This document shows positions 12,001 to 23,399 of a stretch of 64,000 bases of DNA, in pieces. Source of the stretch: Xanthostigma xanthostigma (lineage: Eukaryota; Arthropoda; Insecta; Raphidioptera; Raphidiidae); assembly GCA_963575645.1 (NCBI GenBank), contig OY754475.1, forward strand, positions 62,001-126,000. The letters are read 5' to 3'. Under the pieces are notes generated by a model. The model was not told the origin of the DNA and made no database searches. It saw only the letters and a program-made list of their open reading frames with translations. Position numbers and translations under genes: made by a program. Positions within the stretch are counted from its first letter, which is position 1. Each line of letters starts with the position of its first letter.

Positions 12001-15000
12001 CATGACTTTTTAATAGTTTTCAGTTTATTACTCGTATTTTTATATTGCCCTCCGTAATATAATGACAAATAAAAAACGAATAAAAACGAAAAAGTTTTTC
12101 GAAAAACTGGAGCTTTCCAATCTTAAAAAAAAAGTACAAGGAACATAAGAACGGTCGATTTGCTTAAACAATTGAAGAAACAATTCACACGACATCAAAA
12201 CAAGCCCATGCGACATTCAAGCGTTTATTTTACTTACGTCTAATTCCCCAGTCCATTTTTCTATTGTTGCAACAATCCAAAATACCCTCTACGTTAAGAC
12301 AAAAAACGATCGGTGCATTTCTAAACGACGTGCTTTGCCATTAATTGTTTTTCTATAGTATAAAACAGCGATCGACAAAGTGGAATTTTGTTTTTGTTTT
12401 TGCAATAATGACTGTCGATCACATGCCAATAACTTGCGACCGTTTCGTCGGCTGGACTGACATTTTCAATCCAATTACAAACATCTTGAAAGTGCTGCTG
12501 TTAAAAGCTCCTTTGCTTTATTGTCTTTCTAAAAGCGACCGCTACCACTAAAAAGCTTCTAAAGTGTTCTAATATTTGCTACAGCCTTTCAGAAACTCAG
12601 TGAAAATATATAGAAGAGTTTTTACTCTTCTGCAACGTACTTAGTAAATTCTCAGTTGCCTCTATTCTCTTTAGAATTATTTCACATCACATCGACGTTA
12701 CGTTTATACTTAGTTTATTTAGTTAAAAAAAAGAGGAACATTTTTTTCGTTGCACAGTGGATTATAATATAAACAGTAATTAATTTTTTGTTTCATCAAA
12801 TGAATTCAGAAATATAATGTTTACATTGACTTGAATATTTTATGATTTTTCGCACATTCCACAACAATTTTATCCAATTTATTATAGAGGAAAAATGCGA
12901 ACAGCAAATCTTTCGTCGTAAAATTACAAAAGTATTTCCTATACGTGTTTAAAATAGCTATTTTTAAAAATACATTTTATATATATTTTTTGTAATATTT
13001 CACTTAATAATTTAATTTATTATCGGGATAATTTTATCAGCTGCGTGTACCGCACTTCGATTAAATTTACATATTTAATAATTATGACTCGTTTCAAAAA
13101 TACATCGCTTTTTTTAAAAATAATTCTATATATAGAAAAATCTTTTGGACCCATCGATCTCTTTATCAAAAACTTTGTGCTTTAATTGGTTACACTTTTG
13201 ACTTTTACATGGTCAGTCAATTGTTATTTATGTGCGTGTCAGTCGTTGGAAATTAGTCCGGGAAAAAATTGATCATCTTGAAACAAAGCAAAACAGTTTA
13301 TGTAGGAAACAAAATAAATTCGCTTTTATTTTTTAACGCAGATGGCGATTTTAAAACAAAACCACGGAACTCGTTTTTATAATTTGTTTTCATGATTACT
13401 TTTCTAAATGCACGTTTTTCTCTTTTAATGAACACTACGAAGACACTTATGCAAAATAATTGGTGCTCGCGGAATCTAAAAGAAAACAAAACATACACGC
13501 TCTTCACTTTTTTTTAAAAAAAACCTCGACGACGAGTGAGGAAATGTTTATATAAAGAAGCATTAAAATATATTGTTTTTCTTAAAAAAAAACGTTAATA
13601 CGAAAAATAAAATTGTAGTAGGTTTTAATACTGTCAATAATAACAACGCAACTATTACTGGGCGAGACGCAGCGAGCGACAACCAACTGTTTTTCACACA
13701 ATAGCAAGTGCTGTTTTTTTCTGTTGCGTCATATTATTTTTTTCATTGTTGTTAATCAAACATGTCTCCAACACAAACAAACCCAGTCCCCACGATTACC
13801 GTCAGACAAATGAAAAACAAATCACCAACGCAGCGGCATGCATGCATACAATATATTAGACCTATTCATTTGTTATGCAACGTTTATGAGAATATAATTT
13901 GAATTTACAAAACAAACGCTGTTCGTTTGGGCGTGCACAACATTCTATTGTTGCGCCGTCTTCGCCCGAGTCGAGAAAGCGTTTGCTTCTCAAAGTGAAA
14001 CGAAACGGACTGCCGAGGGTGGTTGGCGGATTTTGACTGACACGTCGGTTTGCAATGGGTGGCGCAGGGGGGGTCGGATGTTGTTATACGAAGAGGACTG
14101 TACGTCAAATAGTATTCGTCGCTATGATTTACCGGCCGCGCGCACAGCGTGCAGAAAAGAGACGGAGCCCGCAAGGCTCTACTGCGCGGTTAGTTGAACG
14201 GAGACAGACGTGTACCGCGACCGCGTCGAGATGAACGCGTCAAGCGCGTTCGGATTGGAGGCACGCGTTCGATGACGTCGCGTTTTAAAGCCGATGTGCA
14301 GCGAGCTTTAAATAATGATTAATGATTCTGTAAGTCTGTCCGGCTTTTGTAAACTAACACTGCACAAAACGGACAGTCATGACGACACTCATATAAAAGA
14401 CAGGGTAAGCTGAGATAGATAGAAAAAGAAGACTATAGAAACAAAACAAAAAAAAAGACGGGTTGCACTTCGGGAGTGCCGGCAGAAGTGAAAACTTGAA
14501 TATTAACGTCTTAATTTTTTGCATTTAGAAGCGTTGTTTATTTATTGGCAACACTTGTAAATAAAATGGTTTGTATCATAGATTGCATTTTTATGTACGA
14601 TATTTCAACGCTAGATGTCTAACGTTGTATAAAAAGTATCTGGCAATTATACTATCACTTAGAGAGTCTCACCCAGTTTTTACTTTTCCTGACGCGAGTT
14701 TAACATTTTTTACCCATTACAAAAAAAGTGTACAACGCCGCTAAAGAAGTTTTCACTTCAAAAAAATAATAATTGTTCGACCGCCATAGCATAACGGTAT
14801 GCGATATAAGTGCATTGCAACGTTTCGTTACACTTTCAACGTCGAATCGATTTTATCCTACCGCGCCAAAAGAAGTTTTACTTAAAAAAAAAAATGTCAT
14901 ACGGCGCGGCTAAAGAGCGGTCGAAAAAAGCTTGACTTACGTTTCGAACGCGGTCCAAGCCTGGTTAGGACCGGAAGACCGGTAAAAAAAACGAGCACAT

Positions 15001-18000
15001 GGAAACAAAGTGAGATGGATGTATACGGAAATGTCGAATGAGAATGCAACAGGAAAAATGAACGGAAAGGAAAGACGTTTAAAAGAGAACCAGTCAACTC
15101 GCGTGGCCGCGGTGACGACAAACCCGCTCGTGTAACATAGAACTCGCGTGAGAGTGTCGAAAAAAAGTGCGATTAGTTCTGGGCTCAACCAGCGCCGGAT
15201 TAACCTATAAGCAAAGTAAGCAATTGCTTAGGGCATCACGTCTCAGTGCAAGGCACCAAAAATCAAATGTCATGTTCTCAAAAATTTGATCTCTAAAATT
15301 CTACGCTTTTTAACTTTTTTCTGTCAATTTTAAGCTTATGACATTCACAATTTGAAGGAAAAAAATTTTTTTTTATAAACTTAATATGAAAGAGACAGAT
15401 AATATTAATTTTTTGTAGACTACTGTTAGAGATGAGGGCCCATAGCTGCAAGAAATGCTTAGGGCATCAAGGAGTCTTAAACTGGGCTCGACGAAGACTT
15501 GAAGAGTCAAAACAGTGCGCGCCCCGTACTTTGTACGTCGCGCGGTTTCAGCAGTGGAGGGCGTATATTTATTATAAAAGTTGAGAAGGCGTCGTCTTGT
15601 CTAGAATATAATTTACGTCAATGCGAACGGAGACGTTTTATTGTATTAAAAATGTCGTTATGAGAAAAACACACACACACACACATGAGAATTGTTCGGC
15701 TCGTTCGGATTTACAAGAGAGAGAGAGAGAGAGAGAAAGCAATTATTAAAGAGCAATGACGTTTTGCCATATATATTTCGAAGCATCAATTATGCATATA
15801 TTAAACAGAAACCGGGTGAAATGTTCCAATATAGTCGTGAATTATTGAAATTTCATTTCAAATGTCAGAGTTTCCGGATTCGTTCGAAACGTGCCGGCCG
15901 GTAATCGCGAAACGAAACAAGGGCACACATTAACAGAATAACGATAATGGGTATAAATACAATAATTTAATATGTTTGCCCAGCGAGCGAGAAAAAGACG
16001 GAAAACGGCGCGAAAGAGTGAGATGGCACGTCGGAAACAAAGGAAGATATGACACAGAAGACAATTAATTTCATTTTCAATTATTATTTCAGTAAATCAC
16101 GAAAATTAAATTCAATGTCGCAATTTCGTTCAAAATGGGACACGTGTCAAAATAATTGGGGCTTTGGGAATATGTGTGGAATTAAGATGCGCGCATAATA
16201 ATAATAATTCAGTAATAATAATTATTAGATATTATTTACAATAAACAAATTCAATATTTGCTTCATAAATTTCACGTACAATGTGTATTTAATTACGTAT
16301 TAATAAATTGCAACCGCCTTTTCTAAAAAGTAGGTGCTTACGATTTAAGTGCGTCATAAAATAACCCAAGGCTATAAAAAAAGCACTATTAACAATTGCG
16401 GCACTTGAAACTTTTATTTCTAGAAGCGAACACTATACGACTATAGTTTATTATTAAATAAAATGAAAATCTCAAAAAGGGCCACTCAAGCGGCCCGATG
16501 ACGTGGCAATGAACGTTTGAAACATCGATGACATAAAAATCAATTTATAATCCACCACTGCTGTTATCTGTCTCGATAAAAATTAAATAAATGTCAACAG
16601 TTCAACGATTGTCAATTAATTATTAATGGAGGTATACAATAATAAGGTATCAAAACAGCAGAAGCGAGTCGTCGTTATAGTGCGTTCTGCTCAATGGAGC
16701 GGCCAACCAATGAACCCATGTAAAAGCGTACCCGTCCCGTGCATAAAAACCACGCCGCTTTTATATTGCATTGTATACAATCGCGTTCAATTGTCTGAGC
16801 CAACGCCGTTCATTTGTTTCATTGAAAAATCAATAGGCCAATCGTCTTTCTCTCTCTGCACATTTATGAATTAATAAAAACAAATAATTGTCGGGAGCAG
16901 TGACGTGTGTCATTTATTTTAATAAGTGAGCGTGAGTCATACACAAAATATGACGTGTGAAGGAGTTAATTAATTCATTCGACTATTCTAAATAACAACC
17001 GACAATTTTATCCGATCAGAATTAGTTAATTCGATTGCGATATTTTATAGCAGCATAAAGACGAGTCTAATTTGCATCAAAACAACCGAAGCAACGATTC
17101 TGATTTGTTTTAAACCACTCGAATATAAAAAAAAATCAACTCACCGCTTGTACTCGGATGATTCATGAGGATCGCCAGAGGGCATTCGTCGTCATCCAAC
17201 ACGTACTCCTGAGGTTCGGCACCCGCTGAAAACAGAAATCTTTTTTCGTATTGCAACAGATATGAGTACGGAGCATAACTGGAAAAATTCCAAGAGCGCA
17301 ATTTATTTTTTCCTTCGAATACATTTGCGAACTCCGTTATGTCGGTACAGCTTTTTTTAATATCGTTACAAACTACGACAGAATTATCTCACCTTGTGAT
17401 AGAGTGCTCTGAACAAGGCACCACTGTGTCGAATCTTCCGTTTCGTCCAATCCGTATTTGTTGAGCATTTCCTTTACGACTTTGGCGGCACAATCTCTGA
17501 CACTTAATAGTAACGTTTTGTAAGGCACGTCGGGGCAAAGCGCTTCTCCGTATATTTTCAGAGTACCTCCTGAAAAGACAGAAACGTAAACACAATCAAA
17601 AAAGAATCAGGATAACTTCTCGCAGAATGAAAGTCTTTCATCGCAACATTTGAAATAATTTACTCCGTAGGCACGAGTAGTTTTAAAAACAAACCTGTAT
17701 CGGGTCCGCCGTCTTTCGATCGGAACTGTTGTAGTTTCTTTTCTAATATTTGTTGTCTTCGTTTACGCATCACAGCTTCGGGATTTGATATCGATCGTGT
17801 AAAAGACGTCTCCGGTAATTCTGCAACAAAAATCACACTGCGATGAAATTGCAATTCTATAAAAAACACGCGTTTTTATCTCGACTCGTTCATTTTTTTT
17901 TTTGTTTGTATTCACCTGAATAAAGTTTATCGGCAACGTTTTCGTTTCCTTCGTCGGCGCCGCCGTCGCTCTTCAGTCTCGATAACTTCTCTTGTTTTTT

Positions 18001-18987
18001 CAACTGTTTCTTTTCGCGTTTCGATAACTTTCGTCTAAAGCTCGAATTCGATTCGGAAAGGCTAGCCGAAGGCACGTGATTTTCGTCGTTGACGTTGCGC
18101 AAGAGAAACCGCCCTTCTCTGTCGTCGACATGCCAGTTCAGCTGCACTAGCAAAGGTTTCTCGTCGGGCGACAGTCGACGCACAGAACCGGAATTGCCCT
18201 GACCGTGGATTTCGTATAAGGCGTATTGTTGAGCTACAAAAAAAAGAAGAAAAAAATTAATTCGCTCTTAACTTTTCTATAATCAATCATTTAGATGAGC
18301 AGCGAGACCTCGCCGACTCTATTTTTAAAGGAAAATGTGTTTCCAGCCGTATGTTTAAGACGGCCGGTCCGTTTTCGATTGAAGCAGTACTAAAAATTTA
18401 CGGACATACTCGTTATGTGTCTCTTCTCGCGTTAAACCAACGTTCCAAAGCAAAGCCGCGAGTGACGACCTCTTTTCATGAAAAAAAATCAGCGATTCTT
18501 ACCGGCATCCCCGGCGGGCGTAAGCATTCGCATATCGGGTCTGAACTTTTCAACTAGCGTCGCAACGACGTCTCTTGCCGTCGCATCGCTTGCCACACGA
18601 ACGCATTTGGTAGCCGCGCGACCCGTTGCGCCGTCTTGGAAATAAAATCGCATCACGCCATGGAACTCCAAATCCTACGACAAAACATGTGAACAATTTG
18701 AACGATCATAATATAGTGACGGTCCGTGGCAGCACTGCACGCACACAAAATAAAAACGCGATTTATTCAACAAGAACTCGTGTTTCGAACTGTCGAGGGA
18801 TTTCCATATTCTGTCGTCTTTTTCAAATGAATTTCTGTATCGGCTAGTGATTTTATAAACAAGAAATTACCTCGTTTGGTTCTGACAATTCAAAGAGATC
18901 TAGTCGGTTGGCATTCCACTGCGCTATGACGTTTCGGAGAGCTTCCCTTTCGAGGGCCCTTTTATCGTTCGGTGTGTTTCCATGCAT
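1..18987 (-). CDS. cno: Afadin/canoe, 5' part (RA1-RA2-FHA-DIL start), 3' end outside window
   Basis: Actin-binding scaffold that links nectin/cadherin junctions to F-actin downstream of Rap1/Ras. Coding exons on the minus strand: 18987-18871, 18674-18503, 18233-17916, 17820-17695, 17569-17393, 17225-17145, 3241-2979, 2880-2716, 1194-1082, 660-379 and 221-1 (partial). All junctions are GT/AG and phases agree, giving 678 residues. Residues 1-39 hold the afadin signature WNANRLDLFELSEP. RA1 follows (LEFHGVMRFYFQD, residues about 41-140, ending in QLNWHVDDREGRF), then a Lys-rich linker and PETSFTRSISNPEAV. RA2 starts near residue 245 (GTLKIYGEAL) and ends with YVLDDDECPL. FHA spans about 380-500 (GPHIQPRHA, YVNGQRI, VKFGRVNSYRFLDP). 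DIL begins near 610 (PILPAVLEFPED, HYRPELQPTERAHK). The start ATG fits the family N-terminus, although its frame stays open upstream to the splice acceptor at 19011. The PDZ and F-actin regions are off-window. The family match is recognised from memory, without a search. Confidence 0.95.
1630..1826. mobile_element. Inverted-repeat element, Penelope-like motif family, copy 1
   Basis: Arms of about 35 bp (1630-1663 and 1762-1797) match as an inverted repeat containing aatcgcaggattgtggac. The interior has tacgacgtttcgtctataa followed by a match to the other half of a GTCTA/TAGAC hairpin. The right flank tctcgatggacacgat recurs next to the copy at 45921-46113, so it belongs to the element. It interrupts the LINE relic after SLKNYY. 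No coding capacity. Confidence 0.6.
2135..2623. mobile_element. 489 bp non-autonomous TIR DNA transposon with TATA target duplication
   Basis: Terminal inverted repeats of roughly 110 bp: the left starts CAGATTGTATCAAATC at 2135 and the right ends GATTTGATACAATCTG at 2623. Both arms contain taagtaagaatgagataaat. TATA flanks the element at 2131-2134 and 2624-2627. The related LINE tail at 10751-10827 reads atgtatatgga across the same point without the insert, which supports a 4 bp TATA duplication. The interior of about 270 bp is AT-rich with no transposase. Confidence 0.8.
3415..3720 (+). repeat. 0.3 kb dispersed repeat, copy A
   Basis: It starts gacgggttgcactccggg and ends gaagttttcacttcaaaaa, and is almost identical (a handful of differences) to 14457-14765 in the same orientation. 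A short inverted pair (gaagtgaaaactt near the start, aagttttcacttc at the end) suggests a MITE-like element. It lies about 170 bp upstream of a canoe exon in transcript order. Confidence 0.75.
3738..3812 (-). repeat. tRNA-like SINE head or tRNA pseudogene
   Basis: On the minus strand, gaggtagagtgactgg resembles a tRNA A box and gtaggctcgatcccggc a B box, spaced as in a tRNA. The acceptor stem is not convincing, so it is not a functional tRNA. The anticodon-loop-like segment contains TGT (Thr-like). It adjoins the 0.3 kb repeat at 3415-3720. Confidence 0.35.
4133..4720 (+). pseudogene. Degraded ORF of unknown origin
   Basis: An ATG at 4133 opens a 25-codon reading frame (MATLLAVEEQRLALLLELNA) that stops at a TAA just before GGTAAAC. 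About 50 bp later, after an acceptor-like ttttcag, a basic frame runs about 100 codons to a TGA near 4574 and continues open for about 48 codons more. Visible pieces are HYRPQCCAALATIRG and LSEVSVFLKIENGYSDE. I do not recognise the family. It may be a decayed element ORF or retrogene, and coding today is unlikely. Confidence 0.3.
6089..6251. mobile_element. 163 bp near-palindromic MITE
   Basis: The left arm (6089-6157) begins CTTACAAGTGTAGCCAC and the right arm is its near-perfect reverse complement, ending GTGGCTACACCTGTAAG at 6251. The arms of about 69 bp are separated by a T-rich loop. There is no coding capacity, and target duplications are not clear. It lies in the large canoe intron and would fold into a long hairpin in the transcript. 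Confidence 0.8.
8962..9005 (+). repeat. Short dispersed repeat, tgtagattatagacgctcg family, copy 1
   Basis: The core tgtagattatagacgctcg followed by acaa and a gtcgttaac-like segment recurs at about 48462-48507 and 53275-53315. It probably marks the end of a repeat family whose body has diverged. Confidence 0.55.
10280..10345 (+). repeat. Repeat fragment with atcaaaatcggttc motif, copy 1
   Basis: The segment ttatcaaaatcggttcgctc lies in a context similar to 27085-27150 (atcaaaatcggttcaaccg). Such strings are common near ends of insect SINE/LINE or Helitron-like repeats, but the family is not identified. Confidence 0.4.
10751..10827 (+). mobile_element. 5'-truncated LINE 3' tail, same family as 1290-2667
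   Basis: The segment cctataggtcctatattatt, then atgtatatggaaaaaatgg, then an ATT microsatellite matches the tail of the relic at 2104-2667. Here it is uninterrupted at the site where the 489 bp element sits in the other copy. Extreme 5' truncation is typical of LINE retrotransposition. Confidence 0.7.
14457..14765 (+). repeat. 0.3 kb dispersed repeat, copy B
   Basis: Near-identical to 3415-3720, in the same orientation, with the same end gaagttttcacttcaaaaa. A tRNA-like A-box string (ccatagcataacggtatg) follows at about 14787, and a related aaagaagttttactt motif occurs near 14870. Confidence 0.75.
15190..15483. mobile_element. 294 bp non-autonomous element with 9 bp flanking duplication (hAT-like?)
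   Basis: It begins cagcgccggattaacc and is flanked by gggctcaac (15181-15189) and gggctcgac (15484-15492), a 9 bp direct repeat with one mismatch. Internally, tgcttagggcatca occurs near both ends (15226 and 15457). The termini are not good inverted repeats, so the hAT assignment (8 bp duplications expected) is only a suggestion. Confidence 0.5.
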
Positions 18988-19106
18988 ACTGTTGTTAGTA
19001 GGTCTGGTTTCTGGAACAAAAGTATTACCTTGTTAGCATTGATTCATCACAATCTGGTTAAATTTTTAAATTAAGGTTGACCAGTTATATTACCATAGAC
19101 ATATAA

Positions 19107-19437
19107 GTACTAGAGTACGCTAGCGGGTATGCTTGCCATAAGTGAAAGTGTCTGCAGGTCAGAGAGAGAACGCTGCAATCGTTCCGTATCATTCTCTCTC
19201 TCTCTCTATCTCATGAGCGCACGTTGACAGTTCGTTAACTGAAGAGGGGAGGGCGGGGAAAACGATACCCTTATGTAACTAGACATGTGTTAATTATATC
19301 TCTACTCTCCATATTACATCTTTAGTGACACCATAGATTATATATCTATGAGTGATACGGAATTGTAAGCAGCCTTCTCTCTCTCAATCGAGGACACTTT
19401 CAAGCACAGAAGGCTCACTCGCGGACTCCAATTACTT
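19107..19437. mobile_element. Diverged inverted-repeat element about 330 bp
   Basis: The segment 19107-19193 (taagtactagagtacgc ... gaaagtgtct ... gagagagaacgctgca ... ttccgtatcat) is about 70-80% similar by eye to the reverse complement of 19350-19437. The interior is AT-rich with no ORF. It sits about 100 bp upstream of the canoe acceptor at 19011. The divergence suggests an old insertion. Confidence 0.55.
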
Positions 19438-21060
19438 ATTTATTTTTTTTTTTTTATGGCCTAACTCTTATTATTGGCCAGTTGCCGATATCTTGATCTT
19501 ATTCTGTTGTAAGTTACTTATATCTCTATGGTTATTACACAAACAGTTAAATGTGTACTACTACTCCACAATGTGTCATAATATCTAACCTGAAATTGCG
19601 TTCATGTAACCTAATTGAAACTACTTAAAACTATTTAAAAGCAAAAAACAATTAAATATAACGCTAAAAGAGGTACTGTTCTGTGAATACGCATAAAATA
19701 CAAAATAATGCGAAAACACATAACCTTGTTTCATTTTGACAGCTTATGACCGTTCCTAAATCCTATAACATTTCAAACACTGAATGGTAGCGACACTATA
19801 CTCCTTTGTTCGTACTTTCCTAGACAGTACACACACACAGATATGATGCACGGTAGCAACGCAACATATCTAATTTACAGGTCAAATAATTGTGGATTGG
19901 CTATTTCAAATGAATGGAGTGTTATTCGGTTCATTGAACTTTAATTATTGAAGGGACTGGAATTCGATAATTTTACTGCCGATTTGTCAACACGTTGTAA
20001 ATGACTTGTTGAAAAAAGGCACGCACAAAGGGCAACAGTTAAAAATCTGATGATTTAATTGATTTCCGGTTGAACGCTGATTTTATCTTTCCGAATTTAC
20101 TTATTATGTATAATCATTTTGATTCCCTCTTTTTCATGCCGAACAAATGCCCGGTCATTCAATAATGTCTCCAGAGAAAGGAGAGGCAGCAACTAAATAA
20201 CACGTCAAGCCAAACAATTGACAGTAGTTCCGCGTCACACAGCGAGCAAGGAGGCGATAGGGGTCGTTGCATTCTTAGCGCAGGTGCAATATTTATAATA
20301 ATAATATAATAAAGGCAACCCGTTACGCAACAGTTGATGAGAACTTCCTTCGCTGTCTCACTTCTGAACAGGGGTGGCCAAAAAAACGAAAGCACTCGAA
20401 TTTGTCAGGGCTCAGTTCTTTTGCACAGTACACACAGCCAATCAAAGTACCAAGCAGCCGAGGTATCAGCAGATTAGATTCATGTTTTTTTTTCTCTCGG
20501 GCATGAAAATTTTGAAAATAGTAGGTATGTATGTTGATAGTTTGCCGTTAGCTGTGATTAATTTCTAAAAATATAACGTACTTTTATATACGTTGTGTAA
20601 AAATAGGTAATAGCCACGCCTTTAAGAACGTCCAACGCTGTGATAATTTATCAATCGTAATTGGATAATATAATGCAAATGATGTACATGTCAAAGCACC
20701 CCTTGTGAATATTTCTGTGAAACACTGTACATATTTGTAAAGAAACTATAGGATCTGCCTTTAACAACGGACTTCATTGATCAATCGCGGATATTAATGC
20801 GCTAATTCAATTACGTACGTCAGTGCATTTCAATTCTAAGCAATTTCCTCGAAGTACATACAGTACTGAATATTATGTTTCATAAACAGAGAAATGAGTT
20901 GAAAAAAAAGCCTCTTATGCGGTGGTCTCGTAATAATAATTACTCTATACCTAACTAGAATTTTTTTATTTTTTTTTTATAGAAACAAATCATCGACGGA
21001 TTTCAGTGAAACATTAAACATAGCAATGTAAAAAAATAAGATTAATATTTTACTCGATTA

Positions 21061-23399
21061 TACAGGGTGTGATTGAAAAAGCATCTGAAAGATTTTCATC
21101 GCCATTTAAAGTAAACATCGACTGGATTCGGATTTCAGGGTAGGTACTTATAAGACGAGTGCTATCAATACGTTCGATTGAAAAACGCATTACTTCACAA
21201 ATAAATTATACGAACAGGACTTACGACTTTTTCAAGATATAAAATTTTCCTCTTTTTCCGCGTGCATTATATTATTTCATGTCCATTCATAAACGACATC
21301 TTGTATGCATTTATTTTATTTTCATTAAGTACTTAACTTGAAATTCAACTTTCAAGGCGACCTACTTTTTTAAATGCGCAAATACAAACACAACTACTTT
21401 TTTTTCTAATAATAATAATCGTTATCAAAAGTAAATACTGCGACATTTTCCTGAACGTGTAAAAATGTGGAACAGAAAAGGCGAATTTTGTAGCAAAAAT
21501 ACACTATTGAAAGGTGAAAGGTGAAATGCTTGCACGCAAGTCAACGTTATTTTAGTTGTGCGGAAAAGGAATGTCGGTAACACGATAACTTTAAATTTGA
21601 AATCGATATGCTTTCTTTAAATAAATAATCGAAAATGAAAATGTAGTCCAGTTTACTCAAATAAGTCTTGTTTAGCAATCCATTTTTCAAAATCGTAAAT
21701 TTATTCAGGGGCGAGTCGAGGTCCGTAGAAATATTATGAATTAATTGGTGTATAAGTATTTCGATAAGAACCGAAAAGTTTGTGGTGCACTCAAGCCATA
21801 AAATTAAGAATTCACGACCCTTAACGAAGTGTCAAACTTTGTAGATAAATCGTGCTAAATATGTCAGTTTGGAATGTCTTTATATCGCGCGTTTATCTCT
21901 CTGTAAAAATACGTGATATGTTTGTTTGTTTGTTTTATTTACTTTTGAAATGTTTAAACAACTACTTATTTACACATCACAAAAACATTTCACTGCAAAA
22001 CACTGCAGGAATCAAATAGTCGCTACGCTATAGTAAAAGAGACGCAGGCCAATAAATTTACGCTACAGTTAATAAACAAACGAACGCCGGAATAAGTGAC
22101 TGTCGAAAGCTATAAGACAAGTGAAGGCGTACATTATGGGCTGGTGCGTGTGTCTATATTTATTTTTAGATTAAATTATTTAAATTTAAATACACGATAA
22201 AAAATATGACTTCATCGATTCGGTCGAATTATTCTGACTTTTCTTATTTTTATTTACACAACTGATAAAATGCTATGAGCGATTGTTTCAATCAAAGAAA
22301 TGTGATATTTCTATAAGAGAATATTTAGTGCCACTCTTCTGTTAGAGAACAACGATAAATTCTAAGAAGTATTCAAAACTTCCCTTATTTAAAAATACAA
22401 ATTTTTGAATATTGCGAAAACAAGTTCGTTTTCTTTAAAAACGATCGTATCAAAACAAATGAATGTAGCGAGTGTGCGAAACAGCGAACTTATCCATATA
22501 TTATGTACATTCTAATTCGTTCGTTTTCGCGACGTTCCATTGTTATAAGTACAAAATGCAAGGCATTTCCCGCCACTCGTTTTAATATAATATATGAGTC
22601 ATATTGTCAAGAATGTGATTTAAAGAATGCAAGAATTCAAACTCCGCATCCCGCATAAAGTAAACTTACAATGAACATCTTTAACTTAATTTGCATTTTA
22701 TTTCGTTAAAAATATCTAACCTACAAAAAACGCACCAATCAAATGAGCGGGTTTGATTTTGTTTTGTATGTTAATGATTCGTCGACTAAATATAAAAATG
22801 CAAACTATTTCCAATGTCAACAATTTATGCATACTCTTGAAATACAATAAAAAAAAGTAAAGTTAAGGTCACTTTGATTAGAGCACGTTCACCATGTTCG
22901 CTTTCTGTAAAAACGTTACCCGTTTCGTCGATGCTGGGTTGCAGAAGCAGTTTAAAAATATCATCCCAACCGATCAATTATTTTTTTGTTGAAAAAACTT
23001 CGGTAGCAGTCTTTTTACTACACATACAATTGAACATGTGTTCGGTACTCTTAGAGCTGTTTCCCTGAGGTGATTTGTTAGCGAACGACTGATATTTTGT
23101 TTGTGAAATGGTGCCTCTCACAGGTATCCATGTATCATCTTACGACGAATGTTTTTGTGTTAAAAAGTGTAATATTAAGCAAAAAATATCGGTAGGAAAC
23201 TACCCAAAATCAAAAGGAAGACATCTCGAATAAACCCGGTAAATTTTTTTCCGTAACTTTATTTTTATTCTGGCAGAGTATAGAAACCAGTCAGCCGAAT
23301 ACTTTTTTTGATATTCTGATTTTCGACTGTTTTGTTTATTTTGACCTCGTCAATACATACTCCAAATATCCGTCCCCGAACACCCTGTATATAGTTCCT
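21061..23399. mobile_element. Possible 2.3 kb decayed element bounded by tacagggtgt / acaccctgtata
   Basis: tacagggtgt at 21061 and its inverted counterpart acaccctgta at 23388 face outward around AT-rich DNA lacking a transposase ORF. Only about 10 bp match, so they may be unrelated element ends. Confidence 0.25.

Larger units (their letters stand above)
3242..17144 (-). other. 13.9 kb canoe intron between the RA2 and FHA-linker exons
   Basis: Donor GTGAG at 17144 and acceptor ctgtttcag ending at 3242. The split codon (G at 17145, GC at 3241-3240) restores a continuous frame from RA2 into MFHVRRRP. I see no coding exon inside. It contains a repeated 0.3 kb element (3415-3720 and 14457-14765), a degraded ORF (4133-4720), a near-palindromic element (6089-6251), a LINE tail (10751-10827), a TSD-flanked element (15190-15483), and AC and GA microsatellites. 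Two relatively GC-rich patches (about 5425-5720 and 14145-14300) could be alternative promoters or enhancers, but nothing in the sequence proves it. Confidence 0.85.
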
